Assembly: GCF_029227915.1 (NCBI RefSeq)
Contig: NC_079882.1
Location: 25,797,001-25,861,000, forward strand
Origin: Hydractinia symbiolongicarpus
Taxonomy: Eukaryota; Cnidaria; Hydrozoa; Anthoathecata; Hydractiniidae
Direction: 5' to 3'
DNA length: 64,000 bases
Shown here: positions 25,901-36,408 of the stretch, one piece after another
Layout: each line of letters begins with the position of its first letter
Position numbering within the stretch: the stretch's first letter is position 1
Notes under the pieces: generated by a model
What the model was told of the DNA's origin: nothing
Databases searched by the model: none
The model's input: only the letters and a program-made list of their open reading frames with translations
Translations under genes and position numbers: made by a program

Positions 25901-28900
25901 TTTAAGGCAACAAATTGTTTAATATTTTTTCTTATTTTAACTTTTTTCAATAATTTATGTATGAGAAACTTTCTTACTTCTGTGCTGTTATTGGTCAGAA
26001 AAAAGGTGCTGTTATTAGTCTGAAAAAAGGGGGTATACTGATCACCTTGGTGTAGCTTATACGAATTGGTTTAGGAAAAGCATTCCTAAGGAAAATAAAA
26101 GCTTATTACCTGAATGCAAGGTGATTTTAAGTCGCAGAACTTCCTCACCAAGATGTCTCCATCTGAACCTCGGTCGTGCTTTTGCAATTTTTAGTGCAAG
26201 ATTCGCCATTAGGTGCGGTGACGATCTTTCTTTGTAACATGGTATGTTTCCGCAAAATATGCATTCTTCCCTGTCTACGAGAGACTTAAATACATTTTTA
26301 ACTGGTTCAGTGACTTGCTCAATCATTCTGTGGAAGTCATTCAAAACATCGATTATTTGTTGAGGTTTCAACCATTTCATGAGTGAGGAAAAGCCTTCAA
26401 TTTTTACGATCATTATAGTTGCAGGATTGATGTTGTCCGGTTCAATCAGGTTACCTTCTAGTAGTTCCGTCACGATTGGTTTCGGAATACATCGGTATAG
26501 TAACTGATTTGATTTGATTTTTTCTTTTTTGTACATCTCGGTTCTTTCTTTCGCAGTCTTGTCGAGGTCCCTGCTGTATCGTTCCATCATCTCGATCATA
26601 TTGTCCAAGATGTCAACACTCTCTCCTCGAATGGTTTTCATTTGCGGTTTAAGTTCCTTAAACAATGGACGGTCTTCAGGCCATTCTTCCCAGCACGTTT
26701 TCATTAAGTCTACCAACCTTGGATCAAGACCGGTTTGTAATGTGACGTGTGGTCGAAACGGGGGTATGCATCGTTTGTTGACGTAATGTATGATGTCACT
26801 AGGTCTCATATCGTCAAACGCAGCGTATGGGGGTTGGCGATTAATAATCTCTGATATTATTATTCCAAAACTGTACACGTCTCCTTGACGCGTCATTAGG
26901 TTATGTGGAAAGTTGATATTCTCTGGGGATGTCCATAGCAGATTTTCATATTTGAGCTGTTCATCGTTAGGTACTGGAACATCTTTTTGGTTCTTGATTT
27001 TCTTAAATTCTCTCATTCCATAGTCTGATATCTGCACAACCCATCTATGATTGATCAAGCAGTTTTTGGATGTCAAATGGCCGTGCAGTTTTAATGGACT
27101 GTCATGAATAGCTACCATGCCATTTAGGATATCAGATATGAAGGTATTCTTGAAAACCCAATCTAATTGTATATCTTCGTTGTTTAAGATGTCATATAAA
27201 CTTCCTTTTTTGCACCATTCCTGTAAGATGCAAATAACAGGCGACTTGGATATCACCCCGATGTATTTGTTTATGTTTTCGTGGTTCAAGTCTCGCAGCA
27301 CTTTCAAATCAGTCATAATTTCCCTGGTCATTAAAACAGCTTTCTTTGGCAATTTCTTTAGCATGGTTTTCTTTCCATTGTAATAAACGCGCATGCGTAT
27401 ATTTCCGCTGACCTCGTTTAGTGTGCCGTGTTTGTTGATAGCTTGCTCTTGTGATAACTTCCCCTGGAGAAGCGGATTGATCTTCACGTCTGCGAAACTT
27501 TTTATGCTTTCCTTGTTGTTTATATCGTTTTCGTATCGTTGCAATTTGATCAGCTTGTAGATGATAAAAAGAAGAAGAAGCGCCACGGGTGCAACAATCG
27601 CTACTATTATCCATGTCGAGTTATCACTTGGGCAAATGTTAGAAAATCCACATTGAGGCTCGTCTGCTGGAACGTTTTCGGATCCGCCAAGCCATACAAT
27701 TTCCGCATTGGTCCAGGTGCCATGAAATAGGAGCTGTGTCCCGTTTCGTAATAAGTTGATTATCATTAGATCTGGATCACGTGTGCCCAATTCTTTAATA
27801 TCGATTTTACCCGTTAAACCTGTCAATGAAGTGAAAGGTGATATAATTTTCATCACATTTTATATGATGAAATAAAAAGTGGCCAAATTTTTGCTAAGTA
27901 ACTAATATTTTTTACCGATTAATTTTGCTAACTAAAGTCTTTCACCAACCGCCCATTTTTGGTGACTTAATTTTTTTGCCAGTTAGGTTTTTGAGCCAAT
28001 TATCATTCTTCATTTTTTAATTCCATTAAGGACCAAAATGCCTCAACATTAAGAGAATACAAACATTAGATATTTTCAGTCGATATTTTGAGTTTGCTAT
28101 AAAAAAGATTTTTTTTTTGAAATAGTGTTCGTTTAAAAATATCATTTTTCGTAAATTGGTAAAATGCAGTCGATAAAAAGTCACTAAATTTTGTGCAGGT
28201 CACAAATTTTATAACGATTAAAAATTTTTCCGACCTTTTTAGCCGGTACATTATGGGAAAGCAGTTTCTTGTAGTATTCAAATGTTTTTAATTTTGTACG
28301 GAAAACCTCTTCTTTACTTACCATCAAACGTTCCACTTTTTATGTATCTCTTAATAAGCGTTGTGTTGTAGACAACATCTCGATGTGCACGATAATTTGG
28401 TGTGTGAGTTGTAGAAGCTGTTTCATTTTTTGCATTTGTCGTCATGGATACGTTACTTGGCATTGTTGCATTGACCATGTTGGCACTCAAAACTGTCGTA
28501 GTGTTAGCAGAATTTGTTGTATTTATTGAACTCTGTGGGGAATTAACAGCCTCTGTAGTGTTCGCTGTAGGCGCGGTGGTGTTCCATGGATCTGTGGTGT
28601 TGATAGTGGCGATAGTACTTGGTGTTACTGGCACTGGCATGTGATCATCAAGCGCATCTTTCACGCTTTGTAGGTACACAAGCACTGCGTCGTAGAGGTA
28701 AGAAGCAGATTCATAAACGTGTTCCATATGCCCAATCTAGAAAGCACACAGGGTATAGCCAGTGACAGTATGAATCGGTGTACTCATAGTTTTTAGGAGG
28801 AATATTACTCGAGTTTTTTTTTTTGACGCATGCATATGTGAACTATCTAGCGAGACCGTCCATTTAAGAAGGAGTAGTGGAAGAAGGATTGTAAAACTAT

Positions 28901-31900
28901 TTTCAAAAGGTAAATCATTGCTGGTAAAGCCTTTTTAGCCATATTTACTTCTGTGTGAGGTTGCATACCCAAGCACTTTAAAAACAATGCGAAAAAAGAA
29001 GGCAATAAAAATTGGTTTTATTAAGCCGAAATAAAAAGCTGAATATGTATCCTGCATGATAATTTGCCCACCTCTGTATAAGGATTGTACGTGTCGAATT
29101 CATCGAAGAAGGATTCATTCATTTTGTTCAGAAACGAGGTGTACTTTGTCGTGGGAACATCCTTTGGAGATCGTGCTTTAATATTAATAATTCCATTCAG
29201 TATTTCGGCTTCAGTCTGGCCTAAATTCTTTTCCTCCAGAACGAGTAAATCCAAGTCGATGGTAATGAACGCATATTGATGTGCGTCATAGAAACCTGCG
29301 GTGTATGCAGCAACGAGAATGTCTATGGTCGTCGTCTCCGAACATAGAAACAGAACAACTAAAAAGAGAATGCTGGACCTTAATGTTAGAAATTTTTGCG
29401 TCAAAAAAAATTTGCATTTTTTTCTTACAAAAATTCGGGAAATTATATTCTGCAAAATATCATGGTTATTTTATAATATACATATCCTGAAAATTTTTTT
29501 AAAAAAGTCCTTTACCGCGAAATTTCATTTAGCGAACATGTAAAAAAATGTTTAACCGCGATGAAAAAATTCGTTATAATCGTAAAATATTTAAAATTAG
29601 AAAGTGTCCGTGAAATCTTTCGAAATTTGTCAACCGAAAAAATTTATTTTAAGAGAATTAAAATTTTTTAGGGTTTTGTTATGACGAAATTTTATTTACG
29701 CGAAAAATTAATACTAAAATTAATAGTTAAACAAGATAAGATCAGGCCATGCTTACTTCGCGCTCTTTTTTTGACGTCGCTAAGAATTAGTTCTAAACTG
29801 TTGTAAGCTTCTACTGCGAATGTTACAACGTTCAGATCTTTTTTTCTTAATTCTGTTTCGACGCCGTTTTTTGCTGTGGACCATCCTGATACGGTCGAAA
29901 AAACGATACCTAGTCGTTGCCAATCGAATTTACGTGCCATTATGCTGTAAATGTTGGCTATTTGTGTACTATGTTCTCTCGCAAATGGTCTCGTTCTGAT
30001 AAAATATGGAAAAGCTGCGCTTGAAGTAACCTCGATGCAATTGTGGGAGATAAGCAGTTTGTTTGAGTATGTAGTCCCTTGTATTGCCGCGTTGCAAGAG
30101 CCGCATCTTGGCCCAAAAACAGCCGACACATTGTAGGTGTATATCAAGTCGGACGTTTTGCCGGACGTAAGAATGGCATCACACATAGTTGTTTCAACTC
30201 TGTACGTGACCTTGACATCCGGGGGAGCGTTTTCTTCTGTCGCGAGTTGGACAGTCTTGTTGTATATATACTCTTCATACTTATCCTTGTTTGGTGATAG
30301 TATTCCTAAGGGAATATCACAGTGCGTGAGTGATAGAGTACAACACAGCAACACCAGAATATTTGTTTTCATTTTCGTGTGGTTTGCTTTTCGCTATGTC
30401 AATGTTTTTATTTTTTAAAGTACTTGTTCCATTTTTCACCTATTTCTTTCTGTCTTTCTATCTTCCTATCTACCTTCTTAATTTTTATGTCTCGTTTAAC
30501 AAACTTGTTATCGATGTATCTTGTGTCACTATGGTGACGAGTAAAAAACTTTTCAAAGACGTAGAACAAATGCATTCACAGCAGTGGCATACAAGACATC
30601 GCTTTTGAACAGGCAAATTGAAACAGTTGTTCTTTCAACCAAAAATTAAACATTTATGACTTCGTATTTATATCCTTAATTAACTTTTTTTTTATGTTAA
30701 TTGAAGTATGAATAAATAAAAAGATTAATTATTTGCACCAAGTCATCAATTTTGTGGGATGCTGCTCCTTGTCCCCTTAAATGGAGAGTTATCAAGACGT
30801 GTATTTTACTTAAATAAAGCCGTGTTTCCACTCCATATATTTTGCCTTGGAAAGGATCGGATTGAAAAATTAAATGCTTGATTAACTTAGTCGGCTATTT
30901 CTTTTTTTCATATTCTCTGATGTCTCTCGGAAAAAATTGGAAATAATTGAGTTCAATTCAACTTTAACTCGGAACGTAACGGAAAAGATAAGGGAATTTC
31001 TGAGTCGTGTTTAAAAAATGTCTTCTCGCATACGTAGAAATATCTCCGTTTCGACCCAATATTCCGACGCAACAAAATGTGTAAAGAGAAATTTGGGTTA
31101 AAAAAGTGAGCATATTATTTAGCTTTCAAATAAAGAGTAGTAATAGGGTTAATTCCTGCAAGACAGTGAGAGGGAGCTGGCTTAGGTATACAGGTTTAGT
31201 TGCTCGCATTTGAAAACAATGCTGGCAATTTAAAGAGTCGTTAAAAGTGTCTACTTTGTTTGTAATGACGCTATTGTGAAAATAAAAATAATCCCTGAAA
31301 TAAAAGATTTTCTGTCAGTCAGCGTTCTTTTTGTAGATTATTTTAGAGAAACCATGTTTATTTGGTTTGAATGTAATGTGATGACTTTTTTATTTTTAGC
31401 TGTCACAACTAAAGCTTGATCAGTTGTCATGTAAAAATGTGTCATCTTTTACTCCATTACATATCAATGGTACGTATTACTTTTTCCCATAACTTTTTGA
31501 GGACGTGAGGGAAGACCTAACTCCTTAAATATTCATTTCTGACTTGTCTTTAAATTTGTGTTGCTACTTTTTTTTGGAAAAAAAGTAGATATTTCTAATT
31601 TGGCTAAAAATAACTTGCTTTGCGATAGAAAAACGTACTCTAACAGTACGCGGCGTTGCGCTATGTCGTATTCATGGAAAGTATTTATTCTTTAGATGAC
31701 CCTGGCAAAGAAAAGGTTAAAGAAAAGTTAAAACTGGCAGTAAGTCGCATAAAAGAACTTACCAGGGAGAGATCACAGCTTATCAATGCTGGAAATAAAC
31801 TTCGAGCTGAGCTGGTCAACATCAAAGGTGAGTTTTTTGTTCAGACTATTTTTAATTAAGGTCGCAAAATTGGGGGAAAATGGTCTTGTGACGTCAGTAA

Positions 31901-33519
31901 CAATTAGCATGTTTCAAATGTACCAAATAACCTAAAAGTCCGGTGTGTAAACATTGGCAAATAAACTTTGACAAGTTCAAAAAATGCGAGTCTAAAATAG
32001 AAGCAACCAATGTAATCACTTGTGGCGGTAAAACTCGAAGTAAAGCCGTCCTGTTTCATTATATATTGTATGATTGTAGTAGTTGTTGTTTTTTACAGAA
32101 TTATATAACTTCTTTTTACCCCGTTTCTAACATAAACAACTGGATGGACACCTCTTTAAAAGTGGACACTTATTTAAAAGTGGGCACCTCTTTAAAAGCG
32201 GGAACATTTAAAGAGGTTCCCTTTTATGGTTACTATGGAACTAATTTTCGCGCTTAATAAGTGTTACATAAAATTTATACATCGTCGTTACACTAGTACG
32301 TTTATAGAAAAGTGTATTGATTTTCCCTGTGTATCGTGGCGGAATAAATTTAAAAAATGATTTAAATGGTTTTCTTTAAATAATAATAATTTTGTAGTGT
32401 TTAGGAATGTGCGAATATATTGTCCATGTCGTAAGAATAAGCCTTAAATTGTGTGCTAGCTAGCGAAAGGTAGCATCATTCTGAAATGCCCACCACACCA
32501 GTATAGCTGCCAAGCATAGTATGGACATATGCAAAATGGAGAATACAACGTCCGCCGGACAACGGAACTATGCACTCCTCCTGATCTCATTTCTCCTCCG
32601 TTGATCGAGTATGGCATTAATTTAGATAGCAAAAATGAAGTAAAAGAATCTAATGGAGTCAATTTACCTTCACATTTGGATCGTGTTGAAAAGACGGAGT
32701 ACGAAAAAACGACAACCAACCTGCAAACAGCAAAGAATGAAGTGAAAAACCCAGCAACTCGACATGTAATCTCGCCGGTATCTATCGACTTGCTTGTTCC
32801 GAAGGAAGGTAAGTTGGGCATATGCCTATACGAAATTGGTTAGAAATTGCTTCAAGGGAAACCTAGGTAGGGGATTTCGGAAATTTTGTCACAATTTAAA
32901 GGGAAATGATACACGTTTTCAGCCGTTCAATTTAAAAGAATAGGTTTGGCTTTTTTATTCCGTTTTCTGTACAGTGAAACTGGAACCAAGGGAAATATGG
33001 GGATTTTCTCCAAATTTTTACTTAAATTGTTTGTTCGCTTTACCAAATCTTGTATACTAGTTCCATGTTAGTATGGTGTTGCCTTCGTTTTTATTTTTAC
33101 ATTTGTTATTTCATAAGACGTAGATTTGAAGACATCTAGCTAATTGAAATGTCTTTAACTTATTTCAAATATTACTTCAATAATCAACACTTGTGATTTG
33201 TTGACTTTAAGAAAGGTTTATGTAACACCTGTTGTATTTGTTAGATAATACTGTGCGTAGCGAGGATACCATGGTATCGCTACAACACTCGTCATCGGAT
33301 CATTCTTCTATAAAAGAAGTTTGGAAACTACTTGAAAACGAAGACACGATTTCGACTGCCGGCACTGTTGATGACGATGCAATAGCAGTTGTTGGTGTGA
33401 AAGCAGTACCGTTACCAAAGGAAAGCAAACCAAAACCTGTGCTCGCGACAAGAAGATTTCCACAAAAGAAAAACAAAACTAAAATACGAAATTACAACGT
33501 TAAAGATGATCGTAAATAG
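16953..33519 (+). CDS. CCDC57: CCDC57-like centriolar coiled-coil protein
   Basis: About 15 exons whose phases agree except at one junction: 16953-17324, 17532-17647, 17741-17876, 18025-18257, 19647-19847, 21035-21193, 21332-21494, 22260-22413, 22604-22747, 22961-23134, 23722-24023, 31400-31469, 31696-31827, about 32520/32542-32808, 33245-33519 (stop). Product about 965 residues, almost entirely coiled coil. The N-terminus matches CCDC57: 'EKEQEWR' then 'RKLKEDFEYNLNLLAERDKELARYD' (given here as the diagnostic run, residues about 49-73, DFEYNL and ERD.EL.RYD), then 'SEMKIKVA'; the end 'KIRNYNVKDD' is basic. Vertebrate CCDC57 is a centriolar-satellite and microtubule protein that works with CEP63 in centriole duplication and cilia. 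The start of the exon near 32.5 kb is unresolved: the clean phase-1 acceptor needed is not obvious. Intron 24024-31399 contains a complete antisense gene. Confidence 0.8.
20377..20416. repeat. Small hairpin in a CCDC57 intron
   Basis: Arms 'ctaccgagatct' and 'agatcttggtag' pair at 11 of 12 positions around a 16-base loop. Possibly a remnant of a fold-back element. Confidence 0.6.
24770..30372 (-). CDS. Receptor guanylate cyclase-like protein with degenerate cyclase domain
   Basis: Six exons on the minus strand, all phases consistent: 30372-29757, 29358-29072, 28736-28322, 27819-26110, 25710-25520, 25042-24770 (stop TAA); 1163 residues. Order: signal peptide (1-18, ends THC), ANF-receptor-type ligand-binding domain with 'FGPRCGSCNAAI' and 'YLYDAVLVY', a glycosylation-rich insert (about 318-400), membrane helix about 510-530, kinase-homology domain (about 555-840; 'LHGHLTSKNCLINHRWVVQISDYG', key H-G-x-L and N, without the HRD Asp, as usual for these pseudokinases; 'DVYSFGIIISEI'), linker helix 'DILDNMIEMMERYS' and 'LLYRCIPKPIV', then a class III cyclase fold. 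The fold is readable to 'LHSGPATGVMVGNKIPVY', but both metal Asp, the guanine-specifying Glu/Cys and the transition-state Asn/Arg are replaced. An acidic tail (EEEEVEEMEEKEE) follows. It is nested in a CCDC57 intron. Confidence 0.88.
25717..25790. repeat. Short direct tandem duplication next to a cyclase exon
   Basis: A unit of about 37 bases containing 'agttaaccatcgttaaaaaa' and 'accaactgagtta' occurs twice in a row immediately upstream (minus-strand sense) of exon 25710-25520. It adds a second copy of sequence near the acceptor but not of the acceptor itself. Confidence 0.7.
28395..28650 (-). other. N-glycosylation-dense Thr/Asn insert in the receptor ectodomain
   Basis: Within exon 28736-28322, just after the 'VYLQSVKDALDDHMPVPV' helix, a roughly 75-residue Thr/Asn/Ser/Ala-rich stretch carries eight N-x-S/T sequons (five NTT, plus NAT, NVS and NET), with a ninth (NTT) shortly after. 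Typical ANF-receptor domains have a short loop here. It looks like a mucin-like, heavily glycosylated loop that arose by expansion of an NTT-type codon repeat (aac act act / aca act). Confidence 0.75.
32142..32215. repeat. Four-copy 18-bp tandem repeat in a CCDC57 intron
   Basis: Units of the form 'ggacacctctttaaaagt' repeat four times with few changes and end in the inverted version 'catttaaagagg'. Non-coding, within the intron before the exon at about 32.5 kb. Confidence 0.7.
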
Positions 33520-35235
33520 GTTTATTTTTTCGCTTTGCATTTACTTTTTTACCCGTTATATTTTCCACATTTTTTGTGACCTGTGCATTTAGTATGGTGT
33601 TTTTAAGCACTGAGGTGGAGAACATATTTATATAAATTAATGTTGTATATAAAATTATTGTAAATAAATAAATTATTTCGCGTGTAACAAACTTTTAAGT
33701 AAACTACGGGTATAACTATTTTAACTGTTTCATTCAATACTGAAACGAAAAATAAACTGACATTTTGCCTGAATACTTCTGTTGTATACAATATTCTTCT
33801 ACCGCCCGAGGGTGGTTCGTCAACAGTCGGTTAGGGTGGGGATACGTAGGGGCTGGTGATGGCTAATTTGTATCGACGAAAGTAACAGTAGTGAAGCAGG
33901 TCCACCCACTCGCGTAGGTTGCTATTGATTTGGCATAATAACTTAATCTTTTTAAACAAAGAAGAAGTTGCTTGGCGGTCGCACCGGTGTGTCACCCTAC
34001 TTGAAGACTTTACACGGCCGCCGGATCCCATTAGACAAAATTCTTCAATTCTCTAAAATGAAATACAGTTTGTCGAACGTTTGTGCTGATTAAATTAAAT
34101 TAATCCGACCGTTTCACATAAAAATTATTCCATTTTTTAATTTACCCTTTTTTGTTGAGGTAACTGGCATTGATTAAAGTTTTTAACCTGAAAAAGAAGG
34201 AAAAAATTAAGGGATAAATGGTACCTTTTGTTTATAAGCATATCAAAATTTAAAAAAAAGACTCGTTTATGCTAAAATCATCTTTCATTTCCAGGCTTCT
34301 TATGGTATGCTTATTTGACAATGATTTTTTTATTCGAAATAAACAATAATAGTACATTTTGAGATCGCAATAAAGTTGAAAACACGTCGTTTACCTGTAT
34401 ATATTGAAATAAGCTTATAAAGTTATTTTCTCCTTTTTTATGCTCCTTTGGTTTTCTTGTATAACAACATGATTTACAGATACGTGTTTGCATCTGCGCC
34501 CTGCATACGTCCTGGCGAGGATAAACTAATTTTGCGTCATTCCGTCAAGGTCCGAACGGATATTCAACTTTGGATGTGTAAAGGCGTTTGTATTTTCGAG
34601 GTTTTTCCTACAGGGGGGATTCCTACATTGAAAATGATATTTTTGTATGTTTAAGAGGATAAAAAGTTCTTTATCAAGTCTTTTAATTTTTAAAAATCGT
34701 TTTTCGTTCTTGAGATATTTAGCTTCAAAATTTTCCATCTGACCTTTTGGCATCATCATTGATGATTTAATAAGGTAGTAAGCATAGTTTAATATCTTAA
34801 CATTTGTAAAGTTTCGTAGCTTAAAAGTAATATCATCTTTAATAGAACGTAGAAATGTAACGTCAGCATTTTTCAAAAAATTACTTATGACATCATAAGT
34901 TCTCAGATTTTAGTTATTAACAATATAAACGACAAAAAAATTTTAAATTCTCAAAGCAAATCCATGTCCCTAATCCAATATCAGAGGTAATTGTATTTTT
35001 TATTCATGCATTTGTGGTTTGAAAATTTTCAAAAGAGCATTTGCTGACAAATTTAGTTCAATTATGCGTCATGGCTAACACTGGTCCTGAGGGATACAGT
35101 ATCCTTTGTTTTAATAAAATCAAAGTTCTTTTTTAAAAAATCATAAACTTTAAATCAATTGTGGAAATATATTAAAAATAAAGTTCGTTTGTTTATACTT
35201 AGATTTTTCAGTAGTTATTTTTTGATGCGAAAAAT
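33520..35235. other. Intergenic, with a GC-richer unexplained block at 33785-34030
   Basis: Mostly AT-rich. Positions 33785-34030 are clearly GC-richer than the surroundings (for example 'cggtcgcaccggtgtgtcac', 'acacggccgccggatccc') and end abruptly, which suggests an inserted repeat or a remnant of a structured RNA-derived element; no tRNA or 5S match was recognised. 34618-34900 is a diverged relative of the inverted-repeat element at 58496-58735. A strong acceptor (tagatttttcag, AG at 35210-35211) precedes the next ATG by 24 bases. Confidence 0.45.
34618..34900. mobile_element. Diverged MITE-like dispersed repeat (relative of 58496-58735)
   Basis: Starts 'gattcctacattgaaaatga', close to the terminal sequence of the element at 58496 ('gatttctgcattgaaaatga'), and shares inner blocks with it: 'gatatttagcttcaaaattt' then 'ctgaccttttggcatcatca' is the reverse complement of the block 'ggtcagacgaaa...gaagctaaatatc' at 58632-58666. 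The right terminus is too diverged to place exactly. Confidence 0.5.
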
Positions 35236-36408
35236 ATGGAATCTACCGTTGGTTTTTTTCAAACCAGCGCTTATGCCGACAAGCAAATGACGCGGGAACA
35301 GTTCGCGGAGCTTGTCAAATGCAAGTACATACGACTGCCCCCGCATTTGCAAAGAAACGAAGAGAAACTCGACATTTCTTTTTTAAAAGACGTACACATT
35401 AAAGACAAAACAAATCACTCCGAAGAAAATCATGAAGAAGAAGTGAAAGAAATTTTTAAAAAATTATGGACGAAGAAAAGCGAGGACGAAGAATCCGCGG
35501 AAAATATCAACATCAATCCAGAGAATGAGATTTTAACGTTGGATACTCACACGAACAGCGAAGAATCACAACCTCTTATAACTGAAGTAGGAATGTCGAA
35601 AAAGCGGGAAAGTTTACAGCAGAATGAACCAACCATAAACGAAAAGCACGCCGACACAAACTCACAAGAGTTGACCGTCTATGAGACACAAAGCAATAAA
35701 CCAAAAGTTGTCATAGAAAAACGAACTAAAAAGGACTCGATAAGCAACAGTCTCAATAGCCGCAAACAACAACAAAACCTCCACGCTAATGTAATTCAGA
35801 GTCCTTCTTTAAGAAGAGCGGATCCAGATTCAACAACGGTGCAATTGCACCCTACAATTCGCCAAAGACGCCATACAACGTCGGAAGTACCCCGAGCAAG
35901 GTACAGAAAAGTAGAGCGAGAAATTAGCATAGCAGCAATGAATGCTAAAGTTGATTTGAAAGCAGTTGTTCAAGATATCAAGGCAAAACGTGACACCAAA
36001 CCTAAACAAGCTGAAAACATTCCAAGAAATAACAGAGTGGCTAGTAATTGGAATCGAGTATTAAATTTGATTCGGGATGGCTGGTTTAAATCAAGTAATA
36101 CGAGAGAAAATAAAGAGGTGTTGGAGAAAATCAAGGGTAAAAGAGGCTTTGGTGAACGACGACTTCCTCTTATTGAAGAATCACCTAAAATGAAGAGATC
36201 GCAGAGAAATAGTCCTAATCCCAAACTACAAACTTATAACAAAGGTGGAGTGTCATCATCTCGTTTCAGCACTCCTTCACTGGTGCCAGCCAGACGTCGT
36301 GATTCAAGTCAAAATAACAACACTGCAGCTAGAAACTTAGGAAATCAACATCAACAACTTCCACCTCTTGAACAGAAATACAGGAAACAAAAAATATCAC
36401 TGCCCTGA
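35236..36408 (+). CDS. Unrecognised basic, largely disordered protein
   Basis: Single-exon, 390 residues, not recognised. An in-frame TAG just upstream, next to an acceptor ending at 35211, fixes the start at or after this Met. Residues 1-55 (with 'MTREQFAELVKCKYIRLPPH') look like a short folded or conserved module. The rest is Glu/Asn/Ser-rich to about residue 150, then strongly Arg/Lys/Gln-rich (for example 'IRQRRHTTSEVPRARYRKVE', 'KIKGKRGFGERRLP'), with no membrane segment or cysteine pattern. The length and codon pattern over 1.17 kb without stops make it a real gene. The next gene, at 38236-38682, is on the opposite strand. Possible roles (cytoskeletal, nuclear) would be guesses. Confidence 0.7.
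   Translation: MESTVGFFQTSAYADKQMTREQFAELVKCKYIRLPPHLQRNEEKLDISFLKDVHIKDKTNHSEENHEEEVKEIFKKLWTKKSEDEESAENININPENEILTLDTHTNSEESQPLITEVGMSKKRESLQQNEPTINEKHADTNSQELTVYETQSNKPKVVIEKRTKKDSISNSLNSRKQQQNLHANVIQSPSLRRADPDSTTVQLHPTIRQRRHTTSEVPRARYRKVEREISIAAMNAKVDLKAVVQDIKAKRDTKPKQAENIPRNNRVASNWNRVLNLIRDGWFKSSNTRENKEVLEKIKGKRGFGERRLPLIEESPKMKRSQRNSPNPKLQTYNKGGVSSSRFSTPSLVPARRRDSSQNNNTAARNLGNQHQQLPPLEQKYRKQKISLP

Noticed and set aside
27309-27614. 101-residue minus-strand frame within the receptor gene
   Set aside because: Alternative frame of the large kinase-homology exon.
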